A stretch of 42,431 nt of DNA, taken from contig CAZQSL010000015.1 in NCBI GenBank assembly GCA_964595945.1, positions 1 through 42,431 on the forward strand, in the 5' to 3' direction. Origin of the DNA: CAZQSL01 sp964595945. Its GTDB lineage: Bacteria > UBP15 > UBA6099 > JAJRTR01. The number at the start of each line of letters is the position of its first letter. Within the stretch, counting starts at the first letter, position 1. Made by a program: the position numbers and the translations under genes. Positions 8,463-17,165 of this stretch are shown piece by piece. The notes beneath the pieces are model-generated. The model was not told the DNA's origin, searched no databases, and saw only the letters and a program-made list of their open reading frames with translations.

Positions 8463-9386
8463 CTACTTCGCCTGATTGCGGAAGAAATCGACTGTTTCAG
8501 CCATGGCTGAGGTGAAGTCGTAGGTGGGTTTCCAGTCGAGCACGTCAGCGGCGAGAGAAATGTCGAGGAGAGAGCGCTTGAGATCACCAGCGCGCGGAGG
8601 ACCGTAATTCGCAGGTGATGCGAATCCCACGGCTTCGGCAAGATACGTGTAAATCTGATTGACATCAGTTGGGATGCTTGTGCCGATGTTGACGGCCATG
8701 TTGTCAGCTTTGGAGATCGCGGCGACATTGGCGGCGGCTACGTCTTTGCAGTAAACGTAGTCACGGATGCAGGTGCCGTCACCGAAGATTGTGGGAGTCT
8801 TGCCTTCGAGCATGGCGCGGGCGAAAATTGCTACGACTCCGGCTTCGCCATGTGGGTCCTGGCGGGGGCCGTAGACGTTGCCATAACGCAGGATCGTGTA
8901 TTTGAGCCCGTGTTCGCTGTGGAAAAATCGCAGGTAGAACTCGAATGCCATCTTGGTGATGCCGTAGGGCGAGATGGGATTGCAGGGTGTGTTTTCATCG
9001 GCCGGTGCGCCTGGGGTTTCGCCGTAGACAGTGCCGCCAGAAGACGCGAAGACGACTTTGCCGACGCCGTTGGCGACGCAGTTTTCGAGGATGCCGACTG
9101 CGCCGATGATGTTGGTAGTGGCGTCTTCGATGGGCTGGCGGCATGAGTATGAAACGCTGATCTGGGCGGCTTCGTGGAAGACGATTTCCGGTTTTTCGTC
9201 GGCGAAGACATCTTTGACAGCAGCGTCGCAGATATTCATTTTATAAAGTGTGGCAGCGGGATTCACATTGGATTCCCTGCCTGACGAGAGGTCGTCGATG
9301 ACTGCGACTTCGTGGCCTTCGGCGATGAGTCTGTCGACGATGTGCGAGCCGATAAACCCGGCTCCCCCTGTGACGATTGCTTTCAT
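8463..9386 (-). CDS. NAD-dependent sugar-nucleotide epimerase/dehydratase (GalE-like SDR)
   Basis: 307 residues, the usual length for extended short-chain dehydrogenases. The NAD site GGAGFIGSH is at residues 7-15, followed by VIDDLSSGR (adenosine ribose binding). The catalytic residues are present: Ser in FASSGGTVYGE (115-116) and Y141-x3-K145 in PYGITK. The region ..LRYGNVYGPRQDP.. and ..TIFGDGTCIRDYVYCKDVA.. are typical of UDP-glucose/UDP-GlcNAc 4-epimerases. It would supply UDP-galactose-type or related sugars for the cell envelope. The ATG at 9386 has TGGAGG 9 nt upstream; a longer in-frame start at 9434 is unsupported. It is co-oriented with the sugar genes downstream and the peptidoglycan gene upstream. 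Confidence 0.88.
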   Translation of the reverse strand: MKAIVTGGAGFIGSHIVDRLIAEGHEVAVIDDLSSGRESNVNPAATLYKMNICDAAVKDVFADEKPEIVFHEAAQISVSYSCRQPIEDATTNIIGAVGILENCVANGVGKVVFASSGGTVYGETPGAPADENTPCNPISPYGITKMAFEFYLRFFHSEHGLKYTILRYGNVYGPRQDPHGEAGVVAIFARAMLEGKTPTIFGDGTCIRDYVYCKDVAAANVAAISKADNMAVNIGTSIPTDVNQIYTYLAEAVGFASPANYGPPRAGDLKRSLLDISLAADVLDWKPTYDFTSAMAETVDFFRNQAK

Positions 9387-9472
9387 GGTGGTTCCTCCAT
9401 TTTCATTGAGTGCGCACGTGCGCACCATTGTCAATTATAGGATGTGGCGGTTGCGAAAGGAAGATTGCATGG

Positions 9473-11023
9473 TCAGTTCCAGAATTTTTCGACTCGTGAT
9501 CCGGAGTAGTAGTGAGACAGGATTTCGCGGAATGGTGCGCCGCCGCGAGCCATTTCCATCGCGCCGATCTGACAGAGCCCCACGCCGTGGCCCCAGCCCG
9601 CTCCGGTGAAGACATACTTGACTCCGGCCGAAGACGGTTGGCGGGAAAGTACGAAAAAGGTGCTCTTGAGACTACCGAATATCCATCGGATGGCGTCTTT
9701 CTCGAATGTGTAGCGGTCATTGCCGGCGGTGATCGTGATCTTTTGCACACGGCCGGACGGCGAGTATGAGACGACCTGTATGTCCGTCACGGGGCCGATG
9801 CGGAGTGCCGGGTTGTTGGTGAATTCGGGGATGGTTGATTCGAGCAGAGCCTGCATTTCGCCTGATGTGTATTCCTTGGTCCAGCGGAGGTATTTCGATT
9901 TTGAGCAGTTGGCGGTTTTTCCGCTCAGGAATTGTGATACGGCGCTGGCAGAAGAGAGTGGAGCAGATGTGCCGGCGCCGTCGTCGACAGCAGAGAGATA
10001 TGGGGGAGCATTTCCATTCCAGATGTCACCATAGGAAGCGGTACGGCCGCCGCATGTGGAGTGGAAAAGAGCGTTTGCGATTTCGCCGTTGTGGGTGAGC
10101 AGCATGCCGCGTGTCGAGTCGACGGCCGCCGTGGTGGCCGCAGTCTCCTCGCTTGCTCCGCCGTAGACCTGACAGTCGGTGGTAGAGCAGAGATTGAATC
10201 CGTCGGCCGAGTGTTTGTCAAAATTCTTCATCATATAAGTGCGAGCGATGACGGCTTGGGCCTTGAGCGCTTCGGGATGGGCCGATGCCGGCATTTCCCT
10301 GGGCAGCACGCTGTAGAGATAGTCCTCGGTGGCGACGCGGTTGACGACCGTGAAGGTGCCAAATCTGTCTGGGATGATTTCGACTGATCCGCGATAGGAC
10401 CGTTTGCCGATGGTGAAGCGGCCGGAAGCGGGCACGAATGTCACGGAGCCTTCGCCGGCGTGGACGGGAGTGCCGCCCGATGTGTTGACGGAAAGCAGAT
10501 GGACATCGTGGCGGGCAGGCTCTACCCGAGTGTTAGGATAGCCGTTTGAGGCGAGCCAGTCGCGCATGTTTTCGGCATCGCCGAGCGAAGCGTAGGGGCC
10601 GAACCACAGAGCCCACTGCTTTTGCTGCACGATTTCGAAGTCTTTGTATTTTGGCCGGATGAGGCTCGCGACATAATCGGCCTGCTCATAGCTGCGGTAT
10701 TGTCCGAGGATGACGTTGTACTGAGTCTGCAGATCGGCGAGCCTGACGGTGAGCATTTCAACGAGTACGGTGTTTTTGCGGAATGAGAGCGGCGAGTCTG
10801 CCGTGTCTTTCGTGTATACCTTGAATGGGCCTGAGAACTGGATTTTCGCTATGTCGGTTTTCTGGATGATGCCGATGCGTACGATGGGTTCGGTGCCGGA
10901 TGCTGCGTTGCTGGCGCCTGGAGCGGTGGTGGAATTGGTCCGGTATAGTACGATCGATATGGAAATGATGGCAAAGGCAAGGAAAGCGGCGCGTGTCAGC
11001 CGCAGTTTTTTATTGTGTGACAA
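9473..11023 (-). CDS. SpoIID/LytB-domain peptidoglycan protein with SPOR-like region
   Basis: 516 residues. A membrane anchor or signal segment lies at ~10-27 (LTRAAFLAFAIISISIVLY). A SPOR-like region at ~97-170 (..YNVILGQYRSYEQADYVASLI.. and ..WALWFGPYASLGDAENMRDWL..) would bind denuded glycan strands. The SpoIID domain fills ~210-510: VLPREMPASAHPEALKAQAV with the catalytic Glu of the LPxEM motif, CSTTDCQVYGG, HSTCGGRTAS, and the closing AGWGHGVGLCQIGAMEMA. SpoIID enzymes are lytic transglycosylases that cut glycan strands after stem peptides are removed. In non-sporulating bacteria they act in division or envelope remodelling. The start is a TTG at 11023, overlapping the end of the ComEA-like gene by 14 nt, so the two are probably translated together. 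Confidence 0.88.
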   Translation of the reverse strand: MSHNKKLRLTRAAFLAFAIISISIVLYRTNSTTAPGASNAASGTEPIVRIGIIQKTDIAKIQFSGPFKVYTKDTADSPLSFRKNTVLVEMLTVRLADLQTQYNVILGQYRSYEQADYVASLIRPKYKDFEIVQQKQWALWFGPYASLGDAENMRDWLASNGYPNTRVEPARHDVHLLSVNTSGGTPVHAGEGSVTFVPASGRFTIGKRSYRGSVEIIPDRFGTFTVVNRVATEDYLYSVLPREMPASAHPEALKAQAVIARTYMMKNFDKHSADGFNLCSTTDCQVYGGASEETAATTAAVDSTRGMLLTHNGEIANALFHSTCGGRTASYGDIWNGNAPPYLSAVDDGAGTSAPLSSASAVSQFLSGKTANCSKSKYLRWTKEYTSGEMQALLESTIPEFTNNPALRIGPVTDIQVVSYSPSGRVQKITITAGNDRYTFEKDAIRWIFGSLKSTFFVLSRQPSSAGVKYVFTGAGWGHGVGLCQIGAMEMARGGAPFREILSHYYSGSRVEKFWN

Positions 11024-11675
11024 TATAGGGCCTCATATGCTGGTATTTTTTTTGGCCGATGCCGGAGACGTCGACGATGCGGGACGGGTCCGGGAAAGGG
11101 CCGTGCGCGGTGCGGTAGGCAATGATGCGGCCTGCGAGAGCGGGGCCGATGCCGGGGATGCGTTGCAGTTGTGTTGATGATGCGGTGTTGATATTGATGG
11201 CGGTGGCGCCGGAGCGGAGTTTTGATGGTGTGCTGGATGATGTGCGACGCGATGAGGGATTGGCGGTGTTATCTGGTTGAGGAGAAGCGGATATCTCGGA
11301 TAAAGGAGTTTTGCCCGAAGGTGGGCCAGCGGTCTCGTAGTAGTCTGAGGAAGAAGGGATCGTGATCTTTTCGCCATCTGCGACGCGTGCCGCGAGGTTG
11401 AAGGATGAGCGGTCTGCGCCTGCGGAAAACCCTCCCGCAGCTTTGATGGCCTCGTCGAGTCGCGAGTCACTGCGGACGGTATAGACTCCGGGGTGCTCGA
11501 CAGCGCCTGCGATGTGGATTGTGATGCTTCGTGGTTTGTCGTAGTCTGCCCTTACTGCCTGGGCGACCGAGTGGTTTTCGACAGACGAGAGGTAGACGCG
11601 CAACGCGCCGCTTCCGAGGATCACGAAGAGGATGCCGGTGATGAGACTTTTGTGGAAGGTGGTCAGGGTGCGCAT
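11010..11675 (-). CDS. ComEA-like protein: membrane anchor, SLBB domain, helix-hairpin-helix DNA-binding domain
   Basis: 221 residues. A single membrane-spanning segment lies at ~10-30. An SLBB domain spans ~50-108 (ITIHIAGAVEHPGVYTVRSDSRL..AIKAAGG..), and a Ser/Pro-rich linker follows. The C-terminal double helix-hairpin-helix runs from ~160 (INTASSTQLQRIPGIGPALAGRIIAYR..GPF..IVDVSGIGQKKY). This is the complete architecture of ComEA, the envelope receptor that binds double-stranded DNA during natural transformation. No ComEC channel gene is in the window, so uptake competence is inferred only from the family. The stop overlaps the TTG start of the SpoIID gene. The gap to the upstream gene is 31 nt, consistent with an operon. 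Confidence 0.87.
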   Translation of the reverse strand: MRTLTTFHKSLITGILFVILGSGALRVYLSSVENHSVAQAVRADYDKPRSITIHIAGAVEHPGVYTVRSDSRLDEAIKAAGGFSAGADRSSFNLAARVADGEKITIPSSSDYYETAGPPSGKTPLSEISASPQPDNTANPSSRRTSSSTPSKLRSGATAININTASSTQLQRIPGIGPALAGRIIAYRTAHGPFPDPSRIVDVSGIGQKKYQHMRPYIVTQ

Positions 11676-11706
11676 TTTGAGTGGCCGGCCGGAAAGCGTG
11701 GTGCTG

Positions 11707-13287
11707 TCATTTTGTCATCTGGGTTTCTTTCCAGCGCGAACGCAGGTCCTTGAATGTAATGTTGCCGGCTTTGTAGTCCTTGTAGTCGTTGTAGTTGACC
11801 TCGATGCGAGCGCCGGGTTTGCCGGTGTTGTCACGGACGATGATAGAGATGGTTCTCAGGGGGAGATAGGGTGACTGCTGGACGCGGTTGTCGACGGTGG
11901 TGAGCAGTGTCGTGATCTCATCCTTGAGGAGTTTTGATTTGAGATTGGTTGACTGATAGGCAATGTCGAGGGTCTCGCCGCCGCCCGAAAACTTGATTTC
12001 ATTAGCTACGATACGCTTCTTTTCGATGAAGTATTTGATGTCGGTTTCAGCGAGGGCGAGTTCTTGCATGCGTGTCGAGGAAGGTGGGGTTTTGAGAGCG
12101 GCGGTGGTTTTTTCAGGCTTTGCAGCAGCTGGTTTATGAGAGGGGGATTTTTCTGCGGCGGGAGGCGCGGCTGGTTGAGGTTTCGCGCTGGTGGCGGGTC
12201 CTGTCTTTATCGTTGGTTTTGGCTCTTTCCTGGCAGTAAGCTTCGCTTTGATTTTGTCGATGAGCGACTGTTTTTTCTGAGTCGGGAAGTGAGCAGGTTG
12301 CACTGGTTTGCGTGTGGGTTGCGCCTTGTGCACGGGAGCTGGAGAGGCAGCTGTTGTCTTGGTGTGTCCGGGGACTGGCGCAGGGATGGCGGATTTCTTT
12401 TCAACTGGCTTGGCAGGGGTGGATGTGTGTGGCGTGGGCTTTGCGGTTGCAGGGACATGCGCCTTTTCTACAGGTTTCTTTTCAGCAACTGATTTGACGG
12501 GTTCCGGGTGTTTTGCTTCTGATTTGGGGACCGGAGCTGATTCGGATTTGTGGTGTTCCTGAGGTTTTTCGACAGGAGGAGCCAAGTTGGGCGTGACGGA
12601 TTTGACGTCATGTTGCGGAGCGGTTTGATTGACAGGTTCTTGAGATGCGGAATGGGGCTCGGTATGAGCAGGTTGTGGAGTGGCGGAATGGACAGGCGAA
12701 GAGGTCGTGTGAGTATTACCTTCGTGGTGTGAGGGGAGCATGGAGAGTGCTTCGGGAGTGAGCATTGCCTTGAATAGTTTGGTTGCTTTTTCGGCGCTGG
12801 ATGTTGATTCGGGAGAGAGAGGACAAGTGCCGGCCCATGCGGCGGCGAGGTGGAGCGACTCTTCCACATCGGGTGCCTTTTCGCTGGATTTCGAATCTTC
12901 GATCGCGGTTTTGATGAACAGATCATGGAGTATCGCGCGTTTTTCGCAGGGCACGTCTATCGAGAAGTCACGGAGGAAGTCAAGTATGAAGCCTGATTCG
13001 AGGGGCTTTCGGATCGCTGCGTCTGCCAGCATGATTGCGTAAGACTCCCTTGTTTTCGTATCGAGTTTGCCATCTTCGCCGGAAGCATTAAGAGCGTGGC
13101 GCACATGAAGGAGTCCTGCGGCGACTTCATCGTTGTTGATCATCGACATCCCGGTGCTGAGTTCTTGCGCAACAGTCTTGTGAAAGTTGACTTTTGGCAA
13201 GACGGCGAATGTGTAAAAAGCAAAACATGCGGCGACGACAAGCCCTATTATGAGGAATGGCGTCTGATCTGGTTTCTGTTTTTTCAA
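11707..13287 (-). CDS. Membrane-anchored Pro/Lys/Ala-rich protein of unknown function
   Basis: 526 residues, not recognised as a named family. A short Lys-rich start is followed by one membrane helix (FLIIGLVVAACFAFYTFAV). A helical domain follows to ~residue 200 (..ISMI-type repeats, conserved-looking CEKRAI and AGTCPLS). Next comes ~220 residues of low complexity, rich in Pro, Lys, Ala, His and Thr (PVEKKSA-like units), able to span a periplasm or cell wall as in TonB-like linkers. A compact C-terminal domain of ~110 residues contains ..IKFSGGGETLDIAYQ.. and ..RIEVNYNDYKDYKAG... It is the first gene of the envelope operon. TTG at 13287 is preferred because GAAGAGGTG lies ~6 nt upstream; the ATG at 13350 has no ribosome site and adds a polar stretch before the helix. 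Confidence 0.7.
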   Translation of the reverse strand: MKKQKPDQTPFLIIGLVVAACFAFYTFAVLPKVNFHKTVAQELSTGMSMINNDEVAAGLLHVRHALNASGEDGKLDTKTRESYAIMLADAAIRKPLESGFILDFLRDFSIDVPCEKRAILHDLFIKTAIEDSKSSEKAPDVEESLHLAAAWAGTCPLSPESTSSAEKATKLFKAMLTPEALSMLPSHHEGNTHTTSSPVHSATPQPAHTEPHSASQEPVNQTAPQHDVKSVTPNLAPPVEKPQEHHKSESAPVPKSEAKHPEPVKSVAEKKPVEKAHVPATAKPTPHTSTPAKPVEKKSAIPAPVPGHTKTTAASPAPVHKAQPTRKPVQPAHFPTQKKQSLIDKIKAKLTARKEPKPTIKTGPATSAKPQPAAPPAAEKSPSHKPAAAKPEKTTAALKTPPSSTRMQELALAETDIKYFIEKKRIVANEIKFSGGGETLDIAYQSTNLKSKLLKDEITTLLTTVDNRVQQSPYLPLRTISIIVRDNTGKPGARIEVNYNDYKDYKAGNITFKDLRSRWKETQMTK

Positions 13288-13373
13288 ATCACACCTCTTC
13301 GATGTTTTGCGATATGCAAAACGAAGACTGGATAACCGCTCGGATAGCATGACGGCAATAATACTACCTAACG

Positions 13374-13402
13374 ATTATATTTCATGGCAACGTGTGTAGC
13401 AA
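13374..13402 (-). promoter_or_regulatory. Sigma-70-type promoter of the envelope/sugar operon
   Basis: On the minus strand TTGCTA (13397-13402) precedes a perfect TATAAT (13374-13379) by exactly 17 nt. It reads towards the Pro/Lys-rich membrane protein and the genes below it. Confidence 0.65.
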
Positions 13403-13578
13403 TATGGCAGCATGATATGAATTGTGCACGAAAAATCGAGTTGTTGAGCGAATCGCGAGAGATCGTCTGCCATTGGCTTTGACAAACAGATAAAAGTTTC
13501 ATAATAAAAAACAAAAATGCAGCCAGTGGCATGTGGTGAAAATGGGAAAAACCCCTATGAAAGCAGCATAATAACGCT

Positions 13579-13608
13579 TGACATGGCATGTCTGTGCGTG
13601 TTATCATC
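13579..13608 (+). promoter_or_regulatory. Sigma-70-type promoter of the IclR regulator/catabolic cluster
   Basis: A perfect TTGACA (13579-13584) and TATCAT (13603-13608) are separated by 18 nt, ending ~33 nt before the ATG at 13642. It is divergent from the promoter at 13374-13402, so the ~175 nt between them could hold a shared operator. No clear palindrome for IclR was found there. Confidence 0.7.
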
Positions 13609-13641
13609 AGTTGCAACAAGTTTGAATAGAGGAAACGTGAA

Positions 13642-14418
13642 ATGCCAAAACAAATCCAGTCACTCGAACGCGGTTTGTTCATACTCGAGACAATTGTGTT
13701 CGCGACAGAGCCAATCACGGCGCTCGATATATCCAAAAAACTCGGAGTACACAAAAGTACGGTGTCGCATCTGACGTCGACCCTTGTCGAGCAGGGATAT
13801 CTCGTCAAGGAACCCGGCACGGCGAAATTCCGTCCTGGTCCGAAGGCATTCCGTTTTGCACGAAGTCTCATGCTGCCGGTAGAACTTCTGCCAGTGATCA
13901 GGCCCCACCTGGAAAAACTTGCCGCCGAAACGGGTGAAACCGCTCACATTGCGGAACTCCGTGGCAGCGTGGTGTTCTTCGTCGAAAACGCATATCCGTC
14001 AAGTGCGCTCCGTGTGCAGACAATGACGGGCGATTTCGAGGCGGCGCATTCCACGGCGGTCGGCAAGGCGATTCTTTCGACAATGCCTGACTCGGAAATC
14101 GACGCCATATACTCGGGAGTCACGCTCAATTCTTTTACCGAGCATACGATCACCGATCTGGCGTCACTCAAACTGTCAATAGAAAAAGCGCGCGCCGAAG
14201 GCATCGCCACTGACATAGAAGAGCAGACACTCGGAACGGGCTGCATGGCAGCGCCTGTTACGGATACCCGCGGCCGCGTTTTTGCGGTCGGCATTTCGGG
14301 GCCGGTCGGCAGGGTGGCAGATGACGATGCACATTGTCGCGAGGCTCTTGCAAAGTGCGCCAATGATATTTCCCGAGCACTCGGAGTCAAGGTCCGTCGC
14401 ACCCGCGTTTCGAAATAA
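13642..14418 (+). CDS. IclR-family transcriptional regulator
   Basis: 258 residues, the normal length. An N-terminal winged helix-turn-helix spans ~5-60 (SLERGLFILE..ALDISKKLGVHKSTVSHLTSTL). The IclR effector domain follows from ~75 (..ETAHIAELRGSVVFFV.., ..HSTAVGKAILSTMP.., ..EEQTLGTGCMAAPV..) to ~245. The conserved ligand-pocket segments around HSTAVGKA and GTGCMAAPV are present. IclR proteins usually sense an intermediate of a catabolic pathway, often an aromatic or sugar acid, and control the adjacent genes. Here the gene leads the catabolic cluster with a 41-nt gap to the next gene, so control of that cluster is the natural inference. An AGAGG ribosome site precedes the ATG. Confidence 0.92.
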   Translation: MPKQIQSLERGLFILETIVFATEPITALDISKKLGVHKSTVSHLTSTLVEQGYLVKEPGTAKFRPGPKAFRFARSLMLPVELLPVIRPHLEKLAAETGETAHIAELRGSVVFFVENAYPSSALRVQTMTGDFEAAHSTAVGKAILSTMPDSEIDAIYSGVTLNSFTEHTITDLASLKLSIEKARAEGIATDIEEQTLGTGCMAAPVTDTRGRVFAVGISGPVGRVADDDAHCREALAKCANDISRALGVKVRRTRVSK

Positions 14419-14459
14419 ATGTTGATATGTAAATACATAATTATTCGGGGAGCAAAGAA

Positions 14460-16262
14460 ATGAAACTGACAGGCGGAGAAATAATTGCGGAATACCTCAT
14501 CAGCCAGGGCGTCGAATACATCGCCGGGATACCCGGACATGGATGCCTCGGACTCGTCGACGCATTTGTCGATCGCAAGGACAAGCTTAAAATCATTATG
14601 GTCAAACAGGAAATGAGCGCGGCACATCTCGCCGACGGTTACTACCGCGCAAGCGGCAAGCCTCTTGCCGTATTCACGAGCATCGGCCCCGGAGCCATCA
14701 ACACTGCCATAGGGGCAGCCACGGCATTCGTCGACTCGACCCCCATGATCATATTCTCCGGCTCGCCACACGTCCACATGCGTGGCAAGGGGCTGCTCCA
14801 GGAATTCGAACGCCAGCGAGACGACGACTTCGACAGCATCTTCAAACCATTTGTAAAACGCACTTTCCGCGCTGACTCCGTCGGACAGCTTCCGTCGATC
14901 CTCAAACGCGCATTCAGCGTGATGATGACCGGCCGCCGCGGCCCCGTGAATATCGTGCTCCCGATGGATGTGCAGTGCGCGTCCATTGACGTAAAGCTTC
15001 CAGTGCAGGAAAAAGCCCAGCCGTCAGGTCGTGTCAAGGGTGATCCGGAAATGATCGTCCGCGCTGCCGAGCTCTTTGCGTCGGCCAAACGCCCCGTGAT
15101 CCTTGCTGGCGGCGGCATCGCTGCTTCGCGTGCTCACAAACAGCTTCTTGCGCTCGCCGAACTCAAGGGTGCGGCTGTCGTGACCACAATGCAGGGCAAG
15201 GGCGTTTTCCCCGAAGACCATCCGCTCTATGCCTGGCACACCGGTTCCAAGGGCACTTCTGTCGGGCTCAAAATGACTTCCACCGCTGATGTCATCCTTG
15301 CAGTTGGCTGCCGCTTCGCAGATGAAACCTGCTGCTCATACCGAAATGGCGTAGCGTTCAAAACTCCAGACACAAAATTCATCCACATCGACATCGATCC
15401 TTATGAAATCGGCAAAAACTATCCAGTCGAGGTTGGTATTGTTGGCGACGCCGCCTCAGCACTTGAAGACATTGCAGACGAAATGAAGAAAATCGCCGAA
15501 AAGCAGCCGATCATTGACAAGGCATATCTCAAGGAAATCGCTGCGGAAAATAAAGTATGGGCGAAACATGTCAAAAAACTCGCATCGGTTAAAACTAAGT
15601 ACCCGACCATCACTCAGGTATTCCGCGAAATGCGCGAAGCAGTCGCCCGCGACGCGTTTGTCGTTACCTCTTCGGGCAACACTCAGGCCCAAATGCTTCA
15701 GGAATTTCCCTTCTACGAACCCGGTACCTGCATCACCACCGGCGGCTTTTCTACGATGGGATTCACACTTCCCGCCGCTCTTGGTGTAAAGCTTGCCAAT
15801 CCGGACCGGCAGGTCATCGGCATCGTTGGCGACGGCGATTTCATGATGACCATGCAGGAAATGACAGTTGCAATGGAACTCAACATCCCAATCCTCATGA
15901 TCGTCGTCAACAATCAGTGCTGGATGGCAATAAAGGATCTGCAATCGGACGCTCTCGGCACCGACAGAACCATCAGCGTCGATTTTACCACGCCAGACGG
16001 GAAGCCCTATTCCCCCGATTTCGCGGCGGTCGCCAAAGCGTTCGGGCTCTTTGCGCAGAAGGTCGATACGATACCTGAAATCGGCCCGGCGATCAAAAAG
16101 GCACTTGATTCGGGCAAACCATCATTTCTCGAAATCACCATCCACAGAGATTATCCGTACTCTGGCAGCCCGGCGGTCGGCTGGTGGGATGTGCCGATCC
16201 CGACCTACCTCAAACAGCGCCGCGCTCTGTACGAAAAGGGACTGAAGGAAGAGAAACTCTGA
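14460..16262 (+). CDS. Thiamine-diphosphate-dependent enzyme (acetolactate-synthase-like)
   Basis: 600 residues with the three domains of the acetolactate synthase/pyruvate decarboxylase family. The N-terminal PYR domain carries VKQEMSAAHLADGYYRASG with catalytic E51. The middle FAD/DHS-like domain begins near 190 (..LAGGGIAASRAHKQLLALAE..). The C-terminal PP domain carries the TPP motif GDGDFMM...VVNN (457-484, GDG-x24-NN). The catalytic apparatus is therefore complete. Such enzymes decarboxylate or ligate 2-oxo acids, or hydrolyse cyclic diketones as IolD does. The actual reaction is unknown, and true acetolactate synthase is unlikely because no small subunit or branched-chain gene is near. 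It is the first structural gene after the IclR regulator and has GGGGAG 8 nt before the ATG. Confidence 0.88.
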   Translation: MKLTGGEIIAEYLISQGVEYIAGIPGHGCLGLVDAFVDRKDKLKIIMVKQEMSAAHLADGYYRASGKPLAVFTSIGPGAINTAIGAATAFVDSTPMIIFSGSPHVHMRGKGLLQEFERQRDDDFDSIFKPFVKRTFRADSVGQLPSILKRAFSVMMTGRRGPVNIVLPMDVQCASIDVKLPVQEKAQPSGRVKGDPEMIVRAAELFASAKRPVILAGGGIAASRAHKQLLALAELKGAAVVTTMQGKGVFPEDHPLYAWHTGSKGTSVGLKMTSTADVILAVGCRFADETCCSYRNGVAFKTPDTKFIHIDIDPYEIGKNYPVEVGIVGDAASALEDIADEMKKIAEKQPIIDKAYLKEIAAENKVWAKHVKKLASVKTKYPTITQVFREMREAVARDAFVVTSSGNTQAQMLQEFPFYEPGTCITTGGFSTMGFTLPAALGVKLANPDRQVIGIVGDGDFMMTMQEMTVAMELNIPILMIVVNNQCWMAIKDLQSDALGTDRTISVDFTTPDGKPYSPDFAAVAKAFGLFAQKVDTIPEIGPAIKKALDSGKPSFLEITIHRDYPYSGSPAVGWWDVPIPTYLKQRRALYEKGLKEEKL

Positions 16263-16290
16263 TCTTGATCATTTGCTCACAGGAGACTGC

Positions 16291-17136
16291 ATGTTCGATT
16301 TTATGCAACGGGTTTTCACAAGGCCAGCCCCATTTGAAGTATATGGGGCTGGTGATTTGTGGACTGACGGATACATATCATCAAAAATGCTCGAATTACA
16401 TTTGAATGAAGATATCGATGCAGCGTCGAGGAAAATCACTTTTATTGAAAACTCAGTGAACTGGCTTTCTGAGAAATTCTCGATATGTGACAATACGGAA
16501 ATCATTGATTTTGGCTGCGGACCCGGTTTGTATACAACGCGGTTGGCGAAAAGAAACGCGCATGTCACTGGAGTGGATTTTTCAGAGAATTCACTCCGTT
16601 ATGCGAAAAAAACTGCTATTGATAATGAACTGTCTATCAATCATGTTCTGCAGAATTATCTGTCGTATGAAGCATCGGACAGATTTGATCTGGTCATGAT
16701 GATAATGTGTGATTTCTGCGTCCTTAGCCCCGAGCAGCGAAAAATAATGATAGAAAAATTCCAGAAAATTCTGAAGCCGGGTGGTCATGTGGTTCTGGAC
16801 GCATATACGATGAATGCTTTCTGTCAGCGGGAGGAGAGCGCAAGTTTTGGAAGTAATTTCATGGATTCGTTTTGGTCTTCCGGTGAATACTTCGGCATAT
16901 GCAATGTGTTTAAATATGATCAGGAGAAAGTGATACTCGATAAATATACAATTATTGAAAAAGAAAGAACAAGAGTATTTTACAACTGGCTTCAGTATTA
17001 TGAACCATCGGGAATCGCAGGTGAATTCGAATCTGCCGGATTTGAAATTGATGGCATCTATGGCGATGTTGCCGGTAGCGAGTTGAACGAAGATAGCTGT
17101 GAGTTTGCGATTGTGGCAAAAAAACGCAAGACATAA
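16291..17136 (+). CDS. SAM-dependent class I methyltransferase
   Basis: 281 residues. Motif I is IIDFGCGPGLYTT (residues 71-83), followed by VTGVDFSENSLRYAKK (acidic loop), a post-I DLVMMIMCDFCVL segment, and LKPGGHVVLDAYT (motif III). This is a complete Rossmann-type methyltransferase core. The first ~55 residues and the C-terminal ~110 residues (..NWLQYYEPSGIAGEFESAGF..) resemble those of small-molecule methyltransferases. The methyl acceptor is unknown. The gene is visibly more AT-rich than both neighbours and uses codons such as ATA and AAA/AAT more freely. It therefore looks like an insertion into the catabolic operon or a recent replacement. ATG at 16291 has AGGAG 5 nt upstream; a TTG at 16275 region is unsupported. 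Confidence 0.87.
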   Translation: MFDFMQRVFTRPAPFEVYGAGDLWTDGYISSKMLELHLNEDIDAASRKITFIENSVNWLSEKFSICDNTEIIDFGCGPGLYTTRLAKRNAHVTGVDFSENSLRYAKKTAIDNELSINHVLQNYLSYEASDRFDLVMMIMCDFCVLSPEQRKIMIEKFQKILKPGGHVVLDAYTMNAFCQREESASFGSNFMDSFWSSGEYFGICNVFKYDQEKVILDKYTIIEKERTRVFYNWLQYYEPSGIAGEFESAGFEIDGIYGDVAGSELNEDSCEFAIVAKKRKT

Positions 17137-17165
17137 ACTAACATACCCACAACGGAGGTGTAAAC

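Noticed and set aside
14460..16262. Naming the TPP enzyme as IolD, sulfoacetaldehyde acetyltransferase or acetolactate synthase
   Set aside because: Only the general family motifs are clear. No inositol, sulfonate or branched-chain biosynthesis genes flank it, and no regulatory small subunit is present.
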